64,000 bases of DNA from CAZOLI01 sp964580675 (GTDB taxonomy: Bacteria > Planctomycetota > MHYJ01 > CAYXQY01). The stretch covers positions 24,734-88,733 of the forward strand of contig CAZOLI010000012.1 of NCBI GenBank assembly GCA_964580675.1, read 5' to 3'. Below the pieces are notes generated by a model. The model made no database searches. It saw only the letters and a program-made list of their open reading frames with translations, and had not been told where the DNA came from. Positions 36,947 through 45,823 of the stretch are shown one piece after another. How positions within the stretch are numbered: position 1 is the first letter of the stretch; each line of letters starts with the position of its first letter. The position numbers and the translations under genes are program-made.

Positions 36947-37006
36947 ACCGGTTTCCGAAGGAACATTCACATTTCAAACACGAACTCCTTTTTCAAACAG
37001 ATAACC

Positions 37007-37612
37007 ATGGTACAGCGAAACGGACGAGAAGGATTTACGCTCTGGTTTACCGGTTTGCCCTGCTCCGGAAAAACCACAATTTCAAAAGCAGTGGCGGAGG
37101 AATTTCGGAACCGCAACATCAAGTACGAACGACTGGACGGCGACGAGGTACGCCAGAACTTGAGCAAAGGCCTCGGGTTTTCACGTGAGGACCGGCGGAC
37201 CAACGTGCTTCGCAACGGCTTCGTCGCCAAACTTCTCACAAGAAACGAAGTTGCGGCCATGGCCGCCCTTATTTCTCCGTACCGAAAAACACGGAAGGAA
37301 CTGCGGGAACGAACCCCGAACTTTCACCTCGTTTACGTAAATACACCCGTCGAAGTTTGCATCGAACGGGACGTAAAAGGCATGTACGAAAAAGCCCTGA
37401 AGGGAGAAATTCCAAATTTTACGGGCATTTCCGACCCGTATCAGGAACCGGAGGACCCGGAACTTGAAATTCGAACGGTTGACGAAACCGTCGATCAGAG
37501 TCGGAAACGGGTGATTGATTACCTTGAGAAAAATGACCTCATTCCACCCGCCGACCCGGTGCGGCATAAAGACGAATCGGCGGTTACATCGGCCGTTTCC
37601 GGGGATATTTGA
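37007..37612 (+). CDS. cysC: Adenylyl-sulfate (APS) kinase
   Basis: A 201-residue kinase with P-loop 'GLPCSGKTT' (16-24), 'LDGDEVRQNLSKGLGFSRED' and 'FHLVYVNTPVEVCIERD' and the lid segment 'GEIPNFTGISDPYQEPEDPE', all hallmarks of CysC. It phosphorylates APS to PAPS. Only 60 bases separate it from cysH, and its stop overlaps the start of the CbiX-type gene. Because the reductase upstream is of the APS type, its role could be PAPS supply for sulfotransferases or a parallel route. The assignment of reaction is firm. Confidence 0.93.
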   Translation: MVQRNGREGFTLWFTGLPCSGKTTISKAVAEEFRNRNIKYERLDGDEVRQNLSKGLGFSREDRRTNVLRNGFVAKLLTRNEVAAMAALISPYRKTRKELRERTPNFHLVYVNTPVEVCIERDVKGMYEKALKGEIPNFTGISDPYQEPEDPELEIRTVDETVDQSRKRVIDYLEKNDLIPPADPVRHKDESAVTSAVSGDI

Positions 37613-39504
37613 TGCAAGATCATCCTGATTCGATCGCATTTGAACGGACAGAAGCCATGGAAGAAACCACAATCTCGGGCGTGACACGGCGAAAGAAGCG
37701 AGTGGGCAGCACCTCCATCGTCCTGGCCGCTCACGGTTCCCGCAACAATCCCCGATCCAGCAAACCCGTCCGTCGGATGGCTCGCAACCTGCGGTCCCGG
37801 GACGGGCTTCGCGAGGTTCAGACCGGGTTCTGGAAGGAATTTCCTTCCTTCCAGGACGCAATTCGAATGGTGTCCGGAACACGAATTTACGTGGTTCCGG
37901 TTTTTATGAGCAAAGGATACTTTGTGGAAACGGTGCTGTCGCGTGAGGTGCGCCTCGCGGAAAACACACCGGCCACGAGCAAACAGTCGATAACGACCAC
38001 TGAGCCGATCGGCACCCATCCGAAGTTATCCGAGATCATAACGGACCGAACCCGGTTGTTCCTGGAGCAACATTCGTCTTCCCCGTCGAAAACAGGGCTG
38101 GCCCTGATCGGTCACGGCACCGGACGAAACCCCAAAAGTGCGGCCACCATACGAGCCCACGCCAGAAGAATTCGGAACAGCGGGGCCTTCGGCGAAGTGC
38201 AGGCATTTTTCCTGGACGATCAACCGGGGGTTCACCGGACCCCCGAACGGATGGACATATCGGAAATCGTGGCCGTCCCTGTCTTTGTTTCCGATGGCGC
38301 CCATACGACCCGTGACATTCCCAATTTGCTCGGGTTTTCCAGGAATTTCAGCAACCGGAACAATCAGGAGGCACTCATTGAGGAGATCAGTAACAAAAAA
38401 CTCATGTACCTCCAGGCCGTCGGAACCGCACCGGAGATGTCTCGGTTGATTCTCGAACGACTGCCGGAATCGGCCGGGACCACGTCCGAAACTCCTCACG
38501 AATCCAGGCAACCTTCGTTCAAACGGGAAACAAACCAGATCGAACCGGTGTACGCCGGGTCTCGATCGGAAAGACGGATGGACCCTGTTCATGGAGACAA
38601 AACGAACCGGGTTCAACTCACCGAGGAAGACCTGAAGTTTGTCATCAACAACGCGGCCCGGGGTCTTCGAACACCGGATATAACGATCACGGTGGACGAA
38701 CCGGATTACCGGGTACAGCTATTCAACCGTAAATACCGGTTTGATCACCGGACGGATCTGGTCAAATTCCTCAATTCCCACCCGGTACCGGTAACGGACC
38801 TGGTTTACAGATACCGATCCCTGCACGGGCAAACGCCGGCACAGGTTTCGTTCCTCCGGTGGCTGGAACGAACCGGAACATACACCTCCCGGGAACGATA
38901 CAAACGACTGCACACCGGCCTCTCCACAGAGTGGGGGGAACTGGTCATTACGGTTCGGCTGGAAACCAACGGAAACCGAACGTTTGACATCCGTCACAGG
39001 GCCGACCACGAACGCCCCCGGAACGAACTGATCGAGAAAAACGACCCGGAAGCCGCCTTTGAAATTGCACGAAGAACGGGAAATGGCCAATACCGGGCCA
39101 TGCCCTTCTTCGAGGACCTCCAGAACGGATGGGTCTTTGCCGAACGAACCCCCGGCGAAGCGATTTCCATACTGAATCATCTTTACCCCGGAGCCATCGA
39201 GGACTGGTACCGACAGCGACGGGAAACCCTGGCCGTAACGGATTACGATGCATTCGCAAACCGGCAAACCGGACGGTATCAAAACGTTGGTGACCTCTCC
39301 CGGAAGGCGTTGCAAATCGTGATCGAATCACACTGCAACGGCTGTGTTCGAACGCGACGCTGGCAGGGGCCGGGTGTTGAAGGAGAACAACCCCCTGAAA
39401 ACGGCATCCCGTGCCGGGAACCCTGTTCCATACTTCTCGAAACCGCCCGGGAACAGGCGGCCAATCGCGGAAACGAGCAGGAACCGGCGAACGCGAACAA
39501 ATAA
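37612..39504 (+). CDS. Two-domain CbiX/SirB chelatase fused to a DR2241-type [4Fe-4S] module
   Basis: About 630 residues. Two tandem CbiX domains are visible: 'TSIVLAAHGSRNNPRSSKPV' (about 25-45) with 'YVVPVFMSKGYFVE', and 'GLALIGHGTGRNPKSAATI' (about 163-181) with 'AVPVFVSDGAH'. Both keep the metal-binding His. The C-terminal half is helical and ends with cysteines 575, 578, 601 and 605 ('CNGC' and 'CREPC'), as in the Deinococcus DR2241 protein. CbiX/SirB inserts Fe2+ or Co2+ into sirohydrochlorin. With cobA and the siroheme-dependent reductase in the operon, ferrochelation for siroheme is the likely job, and the Fe-S module may sense redox or iron. The ATG at 37612 overlaps the cysC stop. 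Confidence 0.85.
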   Translation: MQDHPDSIAFERTEAMEETTISGVTRRKKRVGSTSIVLAAHGSRNNPRSSKPVRRMARNLRSRDGLREVQTGFWKEFPSFQDAIRMVSGTRIYVVPVFMSKGYFVETVLSREVRLAENTPATSKQSITTTEPIGTHPKLSEIITDRTRLFLEQHSSSPSKTGLALIGHGTGRNPKSAATIRAHARRIRNSGAFGEVQAFFLDDQPGVHRTPERMDISEIVAVPVFVSDGAHTTRDIPNLLGFSRNFSNRNNQEALIEEISNKKLMYLQAVGTAPEMSRLILERLPESAGTTSETPHESRQPSFKRETNQIEPVYAGSRSERRMDPVHGDKTNRVQLTEEDLKFVINNAARGLRTPDITITVDEPDYRVQLFNRKYRFDHRTDLVKFLNSHPVPVTDLVYRYRSLHGQTPAQVSFLRWLERTGTYTSRERYKRLHTGLSTEWGELVITVRLETNGNRTFDIRHRADHERPRNELIEKNDPEAAFEIARRTGNGQYRAMPFFEDLQNGWVFAERTPGEAISILNHLYPGAIEDWYRQRRETLAVTDYDAFANRQTGRYQNVGDLSRKALQIVIESHCNGCVRTRRWQGPGVEGEQPPENGIPCREPCSILLETAREQAANRGNEQEPANANK

Positions 39505-39542
39505 CCAAATCCTTTATTCATCATTCAAACCACAGGAATATC

Positions 39543-40355
39543 ATGAACAACAGAACCAAAAATTCAGACGGAAAAGTGTTTCTTGTTGGGGCGGGACCGG
39601 GGAACCCGGACCTGCTCACCGTTCGAGCCAAACGTCTTATCGAAAACGCAGATGTTCTGCTACACGACGCCCTGACGGGACATGAAATTATCGACCTGGC
39701 ACCATACAGCGCGGAGGTGGTCGACGTCGGCAAACGACCGTCGAGCGACAGTACACCACAGGCGTCCACAAATCAATATATGGTGCGGAAAGCCCGTGAA
39801 GGCCGGGAGGTCATTCGGCTGAAGGGAGGTGATCCCAACGTGTTCGGGCGAGGGGGAGAAGAAGCGGAATACCTGGCCGAGCGCAATGTGCGCTTCGAAG
39901 TCGTGCCCGGGGTGTCAAGTGTACTTGGCGGTCCCGGTCGAAATGCCATTCCGCTTACCCACAGGGACCACGCCTCCACCGTCACATTGGTCACAGGACA
40001 CGAGGACCCCTCGAAGGACCAGAGCGCAATCAACTGGTCTGCCGTTGCGGCCAACCTAAAAGCCGGAGGAACGGTAGTAATCCTGATGGGCGTGGGTCGG
40101 GTTCACGAAAACACGGAAGCACTTATCGAACAGAACGTGGACCCGGACACACCGGCCGCCGTTATTGAAAAAGCAACATTTCCCGACGAAGTTACCGTCG
40201 AGGCAACCCTTGACAAAATCGCACAGAAAACGGACGAACACCACATTTCTCCACCCGCTCTTTTTGTTGTTGGCGGTGTCGTAAATGTTCGCCAGAACGT
40301 ATACGAGCAGCTGGAACGTTCAGGGACCCGCCAGATTCATTCTGTTTTTAACTAA
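39543..40355 (+). CDS. cobA: Uroporphyrinogen-III C-methyltransferase (SUMT)
   Basis: A 270-residue enzyme with 'VFLVGAGPGNPDLLTVRA', 'DVLLHDALTG', 'VIRLKGGDPNVFGRGGEEAE', 'FEVVPGVSSVLGGPG' and 'PLTHRD', as in SUMT. It methylates uroporphyrinogen III twice with SAM to precorrin-2, the precursor of siroheme and cobalamin. It lacks the CysG dehydrogenase/chelatase half; the CbiX-type protein upstream may supply chelation. The common 'GIPLTHR' Ala/Gly stretch is slightly altered ('GGPGRNAIPLTHRD'), with little effect expected. The ATG at 39543 is chosen; the frame extends upstream into the preceding gene. Confidence 0.93.
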   Translation: MNNRTKNSDGKVFLVGAGPGNPDLLTVRAKRLIENADVLLHDALTGHEIIDLAPYSAEVVDVGKRPSSDSTPQASTNQYMVRKAREGREVIRLKGGDPNVFGRGGEEAEYLAERNVRFEVVPGVSSVLGGPGRNAIPLTHRDHASTVTLVTGHEDPSKDQSAINWSAVAANLKAGGTVVILMGVGRVHENTEALIEQNVDPDTPAAVIEKATFPDEVTVEATLDKIAQKTDEHHISPPALFVVGGVVNVRQNVYEQLERSGTRQIHSVFN

Positions 40356-40367
40356 CAAATCAAAACC

Positions 40368-41462
40368 ATGAGCAACAGAACAACACTGAAAGAACTGAAC
40401 CAGAATGTCATCGGATCCGGCCCTCGTACGGCGGGAGACCTCACACCGGATCAGGCAGAAGAAGCCATGAACCGGATCCTTGATCGGGATCCCCATCCGG
40501 CCACGTTCGGCGCCTTTCTGCTTGCCAATCGATGGAAGGGAAACACGGAGGAAGAACTGATCGCTTTTACCGATGCCCTGATAGAACGGGCCGCGGAGAA
40601 ACGAATCGCCCCGGACGCTGATCCCGTGGACGTTGGATCCAATTATGACGGGAAAGTTAAATCCCCCGTTCTTGGTGTGGCCTCCGGATTGATTGCGGCG
40701 TCCGCCGGGGTCCCGATCGTGGTCCACGCGGGGAAACCGATGCCCACCAAGTACGGAACCACGTACCGAACGGTGTTAAAAGGTCTCGGGGGACCAACCG
40801 ATATAACACCATCGGAAAGTGCCCGTATGGTGGATGAGATCGGATTCGGATACTACCACCAGCCAGCCGTACATCCACCGCTGAACAACCTGTATCCACT
40901 CCGGAAAAAACTTGGTGTGCGAACGCTGTTTAATACCATTGAGAGTTTCTTAAATCCCGCAAAGGCGAACATACACCTCGGCAGTTTCTACCACTATTCC
41001 TACGCCGAAAAAGCTATTAACACATTATCAGGCAGTGAAATCCTCGACGTGGAACGAATCCTTATGATTCAGGGCATGGAAGGTTACGACGACGTAAGAC
41101 CTGGCTTCACGGAAGTGGTAGAGTGGGACGGTGACGAGCTCAGCTCCCGCGAAATCGAAACGGCCAGATTCGGTCTCGACGCCGAAACGGATGAACTCCA
41201 CGTCGAGAACCCCTCCGAAACATCCGTCCGTCTCACCGAAGAATTAATCACGGGGAATCGGATCAACCCCTTCCTTGACGCTGTTCTGTTAAACAGCGCA
41301 ATCCTGCTATACGCGGGGAAGGAAGTGGATCAAATCGGTGAGGGGGTCGACCGGGCCAGAACCATTATCGAAAACGGAGGGGCGGCTGAGCGATTGCGGG
41401 AACTTCAGAACTGGTCGGCCGAAAAAAAAGCGCGGAATAATGGTGAACATCTGACCGTTTGA
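40368..41462 (+). CDS. Divergent anthranilate phosphoribosyltransferase-like protein (TrpD2-type)
   Basis: A 364-residue protein with the nucleoside phosphorylase/TrpD fold: an N-terminal helical bundle ('LTPDQAEEAMNRILDRDPHP', 'FLLANRWKGNTEEEL') and a core with 'AGKPMPTKYGTTYRTVLKGL', 'LYPLRKKLGVRTLFNTIESF' and 'ILMIQGMEGYDDV'. The PRPP/phosphate motif GTGGD is replaced by 'VGSNYDGKVKS' and the anthranilate-site residues differ, so it is unlikely to be a TrpD. A true TrpD is encoded at 25668. It lies 12 bases after cobA in the siroheme/sulfur operon. Similar proteins accompany sulfite reductase genes in some archaea and bacteria (recollection, not checked), and the function is unknown. Confidence 0.82.
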   Translation: MSNRTTLKELNQNVIGSGPRTAGDLTPDQAEEAMNRILDRDPHPATFGAFLLANRWKGNTEEELIAFTDALIERAAEKRIAPDADPVDVGSNYDGKVKSPVLGVASGLIAASAGVPIVVHAGKPMPTKYGTTYRTVLKGLGGPTDITPSESARMVDEIGFGYYHQPAVHPPLNNLYPLRKKLGVRTLFNTIESFLNPAKANIHLGSFYHYSYAEKAINTLSGSEILDVERILMIQGMEGYDDVRPGFTEVVEWDGDELSSREIETARFGLDAETDELHVENPSETSVRLTEELITGNRINPFLDAVLLNSAILLYAGKEVDQIGEGVDRARTIIENGGAAERLRELQNWSAEKKARNNGEHLTV

Positions 41463-41523
41463 CGAACCGGAAAGAAATGTTAACGTTCCCTGGGTTTTTG
41501 CGTTACTTGTTCCTGTAAGCCCA

Positions 41524-41859
41524 ATGAAATACGACTCTCACACAATTTCTCTTCTAAAAGCGGTGACGCATCGACTGTCCGCCACCGCCATAACGTTTTC
41601 GCTCGTGTATCTTTTCACGGGGGATCTCGGAGCGTCGTCCAGCATCGCCGTCCTCGAAGTGGTGGTCAAATTGTTGTGGTATTACCTCCACGAACGGATC
41701 TACCTATTATTCGCCGTGGAAACGACCGGGGAGAGCACGGAAAAACCCCACCCGGAAAACGCTGCGTATTCCGGTTCAACAAATCCGTCATCCGGACCGG
41801 ATTCCCGGAATAGCACAGATGCGGAGACGCCCGTTTCAACAAACGGCAACCTCAATTGA
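41524..41859 (+). CDS. DUF2061 small membrane protein
   Basis: A 111-residue protein whose first 65 residues match DUF2061: 'LLKAVTHRLSATAITFSLVY', a Gly-rich turn, then 'AVLEVVVKLLWYYLHERIY'. Two membrane helices are evident. The C-terminal 45 residues are polar and low-complexity, presumably cytosolic. DUF2061 genes often accompany sulfur-assimilation genes, which fits this operon, but the biochemical role is unknown. It starts 61 bases after the TrpD2-type gene. Confidence 0.85.
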   Translation: MKYDSHTISLLKAVTHRLSATAITFSLVYLFTGDLGASSSIAVLEVVVKLLWYYLHERIYLLFAVETTGESTEKPHPENAAYSGSTNPSSGPDSRNSTDAETPVSTNGNLN

Positions 41860-41931
41860 GGAGCCGCCAGAAAATTTCGACTAATCTTCATTTCTTTTGG
41901 TTTTCACCAGAATTGGATATCGCAAATCGCC

Positions 41932-42258
41932 ATGGGAAAGCGAACCTCATCGCCCGAAAACGGGGCGCCCTCCGTCGAAAACAAGCCGTACCGGATTGTG
42001 TTCGAAGGAAACAACTGCATCGGAACGGGGGAATGTGCCTCGGTGTCGGCAAACTGGTCGATGGACCTTGCTACGGGAAGGGCCCGGGCGAACACCCACT
42101 TCCTGAGTGAAGAAGAACTGGAAGAGAACCTGAACGCCGCCCGTGCCTGTCCCGCCCGCAACGGTCTCGGCGTTATCCACATCGTCGACCGTCGATCCGG
42201 AGAAGAAATTTATCCGGATCCCGAGGGCGACGGCACCCTTTCCCTCAAGGACGGTTAA
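41932..42258 (+). CDS. Small [3Fe-4S]-type ferredoxin
   Basis: A 108-residue protein with 'FEGNNCIGTGECASVSANWS' and 'RACPARNGLGVIHI'. Cys29, Cys35 and Cys73 form the C-x5-C...C-P pattern of single-cluster ferredoxins of the [3Fe-4S] kind. Short unstructured tails flank the core. It closes the sulfur operon and is the obvious candidate electron donor to the ferredoxin-type sulfite reductase encoded first in the same operon (inference from context). Confidence 0.85.
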   Translation: MGKRTSSPENGAPSVENKPYRIVFEGNNCIGTGECASVSANWSMDLATGRARANTHFLSEEELEENLNAARACPARNGLGVIHIVDRRSGEEIYPDPEGDGTLSLKDG

Positions 42259-42816
42259 CCGACGGTTCCTCAGAAATTATTCTCCGATTGGGGACCTCAA
42301 ACGCCGGCCCTCTTCCGAAGCTCGATCCAAACGTGTTTGATGCTGTTCCATCCCCCTGGGCCTTCCTTCACAAACCAGAAGAAATCACGGCAATCTGAGG
42401 TTCGAATTGCGTTCCTCTATAGAAAACATCCCGGAGGGTTGGTGTCCCCAACGACGTGCAATCGTCAGCCCGCGGATTCTCCGGGATTTTCGCTGTTTTT
42501 CGATCACGTAATTCATATAAGCGTTACGGTTTCCCCGGGGAGAAATGTACGACCTCATTCCAAAATTTCGATTATCTGAGGTTTTTTCATCCCAACAAGT
42601 CTGTCCAGAGCATCCAGATGGTAAACCTACTGAACCTCCCTCTTTCAGATGACGTTGAACCACCACTCGCGCCGGGTTCACTTCTGTTTTTTTTACCACC
42701 TGAATATCAGAGGGCCGAACGAATTCGTTCGGGGTCCGGGTAATCGTTTAGAATCGACCCCGTACCGTTAATGCGATTACGTAGCTCCGGGACAGATACC
42801 GGTAACATTTTCATCA
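42259..42816. other. Spacer without a supported gene
   Basis: About 560 bases between the ferredoxin gene and a convergent zinc-ribbon gene. A minus-strand frame (42385-42699) and short plus-strand frames exist but show no family sequence or ribosome site. The phrase ATCTGAGGTT near 42577 recurs in altered form near 42394. Old gene remnants are possible; I cannot assign any. Confidence 0.4.
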
Positions 42817-43431
42817 TCAGACATCGTCGATCTTCACGTGAAAGCCGATCAACAATCCGGGAAGACCCCCCGATAAAATGGAAATTACCAGCAGCCAGAA
42901 CAATCCGCCCACCGGGGGAACACCCCATCCGTGCTCAAGAACACGAAGCAAAATCATGGCAACAAACATAAAACCGGTCCCCACAACCCCGCCCATGAAC
43001 TGCCCGCCCCGAACAACACTTATAAGGAATCCCATCGGTGCCCCGAAAAGGACACTTATGCCAAGGTTGGTCAACAAATTCACAGGATGCAAACTCCCCG
43101 GCAGGCCAAACAGCGTGAGCATCGTCGCGTACAGGAGAGCGCCGGCAACGGGATGATCGATGTACATCCGGCGATTCCGTCGCCGTTTATACAGACGTTC
43201 GGCATCCTCCGAGGCACTCCTGCTCCGGGTCTTCTCCCCTCGATGAGAATCTTCACGGCCGCTGGCGGATCGGGGGGCATCCGACGTATCTCGTTCCAGG
43301 GAGGCACCACAGAGATTACATACATCCGCCCCGGGATCGTTGTCGTAATCACACTCCGGACACGTCACGGTGATATTATCGTATGGGTTATTGTGCACAA
43401 AGCGAACCGGAGTGCACGTTTCACATCCCAA
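42817..43431 (-). CDS. Zinc-ribbon membrane protein of unknown function
   Basis: A 204-residue protein. A short rubredoxin-like ribbon ('CPECDYDNDPGADVCNLCGA', residues about 24-43) is followed by a charged linker and then three or four membrane segments ('HPVAGALLYATMLTLFG', 'FLISVV', 'GTGFMFVAMILL', 'LFWLLVISILSGGLPGLLIG'). Two further cysteines near the start ('GCETC') may belong to the N-terminus, or the true start may be the GTG just before the ribbon. I do not recognise a named family. It is transcribed alone, followed by the convergent spacer. Confidence 0.7.
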   Translation of the reverse strand: MGCETCTPVRFVHNNPYDNITVTCPECDYDNDPGADVCNLCGASLERDTSDAPRSASGREDSHRGEKTRSRSASEDAERLYKRRRNRRMYIDHPVAGALLYATMLTLFGLPGSLHPVNLLTNLGISVLFGAPMGFLISVVRGGQFMGGVVGTGFMFVAMILLRVLEHGWGVPPVGGLFWLLVISILSGGLPGLLIGFHVKIDDV

Positions 43432-43547
43432 AATCTAACCGTATCTGTAAAACAACGTCCACTCCGGGCGGCGTGGGGATCTGCAAGCGGTCAAAAATTC
43501 GCCGGCACGACAATGGTCCCATAATTTGCAGGTACCGGTTGCACCGT

Positions 43548-45599
43548 TCAGGATCCTGGCAACTCGTCGTACCCCATGCGGGATAGCGCGAAGGCGATCC
43601 GATCCGCCGATTCCTCAATTTCTTTGGACGTATCGGTGCCGGCGCCGTGGCCGGTTTCGGTCTCGACCCGAAGAAGTACGGGTTCCTCACCTTCTTGCTT
43701 CTCCTGAAGCGTGGCCGCAAATTTGTAGGAATGGGCCGGCACCACGCGGTCGTCGTGATCGGCCGTTGTCAGGAGGACGGCCGGGTATTCCGTCTCCTCA
43801 AGGTTGTGCAGCGGGGAATAATCATACAGGTATTCAAAATCATCCGGATCCTCCGGGGACCCATACTCCGACACCCAGGCGTGTCCGACGGTAAATTCGT
43901 GGAACCGGAGCATGTCAAACACGCCCCGGGAGGCCAGGACGACGGCAAACAGATCCGGTCGCTGCACCATACAGGCGCCGACCAGCAATCCCCCGTTGGA
44001 TCCGCCGCTTATGGCAAGCCGCTCCGGGGACGTATAATTGTTTTCCACCAGATACTCGGCCCCGGCGATAAAATCATCAAACACGTTCTGCTTGCGTTCC
44101 CTCATGCCGGCCTCGTGCCAGGACTCACCGTACTCATTTCCGCCCCGGATGCCCGGAAACGCCAGCAATCCGCCCTGTTCCAGCCAGAGCGAATACGAAC
44201 TGTTATAGCCCGGCGTCACCGAATTCCGGAATCCGCCGTATCCCGTCATAAGAGCAGGCGTCTGTTCCGACGGGGTTCGATGTTTTCCGTACACAAGAAA
44301 TATCGGTACACGGGTGCCGTCTTTGCTTTCGTAAAACTCAAGTGATGTCTCGTACTGCTCCACGTCAAAAGGCACGTCCGGATCATGCAGAACGGACGCC
44401 TCGCCGGACGACACCGAATACCCATACACCCGGGAGGGAACGGTATAGGAGGAGAACGAATAAAACAGTTCGTCCTGATTTTGTTTGCCCGATAGCGACC
44501 GAACGGAACCGTGTTCCGGCAATGATACCTCCGTTTCACGGTTCCCCTCCAGGTCATGTCGATAAAGCCGGTCTTCGCCGTCCTCCTGAAATTTCAGGAA
44601 CAGATGGCCGCCGGCGAGCACCGCCTTCTCCAGCGGGCGGTCTCCCTCCGGCACCAGATCCTCCCAGTGGTCCGGCGCCGGCCGGTCCACCGGGGTGCGA
44701 ACCACCTTGAAGTTGTCCGCGTTGCGGTTGGTGTAAAAAAGAAGGTCTGAACCCGTTTTCCCGACGAGGTAGATGGTGTGTTCGTGGGACTCGAGCGGAC
44801 GTCGAAAGTCCGCGTCCGGGCTACCGGCCCGCCGGTAAAAAACCCGGTTGCCCTTGCCTTCGGGCCCTGCTTCGTAAACAAAAAGAAATTCCTCGTCCTC
44901 GGTGGTTGACGGATAAAAAAACCGCCGGGGATGATCCGGGTCCTCAAACACCAGCCGATCCGTCGATTGGTCGGTACCAAGCTCGTGGTAATAAATTTTT
45001 GCATTGACGTTCTGTTCGGTGAGTGCCTCCTCCTCCGGTTCCGGAAACCGGCTGTAATAAAACCCGTCGCCCCTCCAGGCGATGCTCATCGTCTTAACCC
45101 AGTTTAGTTGATCCTCCAGGTGCGCCCGGGACGAAACCTCCACCACCCGGATGGTCGTCCAGTCGGTGCCCGACCGGGTCCGGGTGTACGCACAGTAATC
45201 ACCATTTCGTGAGAAGGAAACCTGATCTATGGACACCTGTCCCTCGTCGCTGAACCGGTTGGGATCCAGGAACACCTCCGGCTCCCCGTCCCGGTCCTCC
45301 TGCACGCAAAACACCGGCTGCTCCTGAAGGCCCTCGTTCCGGAAGAAGAAATATCGTCCCCCTTCCTTCCGCATGCCGTGGATCCGCGGATAATTCTTGA
45401 GGGTTCGCAGCCGCTCACGCAGGTCATCGCGAAACGGAGCCTCTTCAAGAAACGCCTCCGTACATTTTTGCTGTCGACGAACCCAATCCCGCGTTTCGTC
45501 CGCGTTGACCTCTTCGAGCCACCGGTACGGATCCGGCACGTCGGTCCCGTGATGGTTGTCCACCACGTCCTCTTTTTTCGTTTCTGGATACGATGCCAT
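43548..45599 (-). CDS. Prolyl oligopeptidase (S9A family)
   Basis: About 683 residues. The N-terminal part has 'DNHHGTDVPDPYRWLEEVNA', diagnostic of prolyl oligopeptidase, and a seven-bladed propeller. The catalytic domain follows, with Ser near residue 534 in 'SGGSNGGLLVGA', Asp in 'TADHDDRVVPAHSYKFAA' and His in 'TETGHGAGT'. It cleaves short peptides after proline. There is no signal peptide if translation starts at the ATG 45599. An upstream in-frame start at 45800 would add a hydrophobic leader, but the intervening sequence looks non-coding. The gene reads divergently from the small membrane-protein gene at 45824. Confidence 0.94.
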   Translation of the reverse strand: MASYPETKKEDVVDNHHGTDVPDPYRWLEEVNADETRDWVRRQQKCTEAFLEEAPFRDDLRERLRTLKNYPRIHGMRKEGGRYFFFRNEGLQEQPVFCVQEDRDGEPEVFLDPNRFSDEGQVSIDQVSFSRNGDYCAYTRTRSGTDWTTIRVVEVSSRAHLEDQLNWVKTMSIAWRGDGFYYSRFPEPEEEALTEQNVNAKIYYHELGTDQSTDRLVFEDPDHPRRFFYPSTTEDEEFLFVYEAGPEGKGNRVFYRRAGSPDADFRRPLESHEHTIYLVGKTGSDLLFYTNRNADNFKVVRTPVDRPAPDHWEDLVPEGDRPLEKAVLAGGHLFLKFQEDGEDRLYRHDLEGNRETEVSLPEHGSVRSLSGKQNQDELFYSFSSYTVPSRVYGYSVSSGEASVLHDPDVPFDVEQYETSLEFYESKDGTRVPIFLVYGKHRTPSEQTPALMTGYGGFRNSVTPGYNSSYSLWLEQGGLLAFPGIRGGNEYGESWHEAGMRERKQNVFDDFIAGAEYLVENNYTSPERLAISGGSNGGLLVGACMVQRPDLFAVVLASRGVFDMLRFHEFTVGHAWVSEYGSPEDPDDFEYLYDYSPLHNLEETEYPAVLLTTADHDDRVVPAHSYKFAATLQEKQEGEEPVLLRVETETGHGAGTDTSKEIEESADRIAFALSRMGYDELPGS

Positions 45600-45823
45600 T
45601 GTATTGCTGGAAATCAGCTGAATATAATGACCGAACAGAACATCATTTCTCACCAGTTCATCATCCATTCCTGAATCATGAACCGATCCGTTGAGACCCC
45701 GGCAACCGGATGTTCCAACGTGATTGTAACCGTCCGTTTCCTGAAAGGAAAGACAAAAAAACGTTCTCCAGACCAACAGAGCACTAAATATCAGGATCAC
45801 CGTTGAATTCGTTTTTCAAAGAT

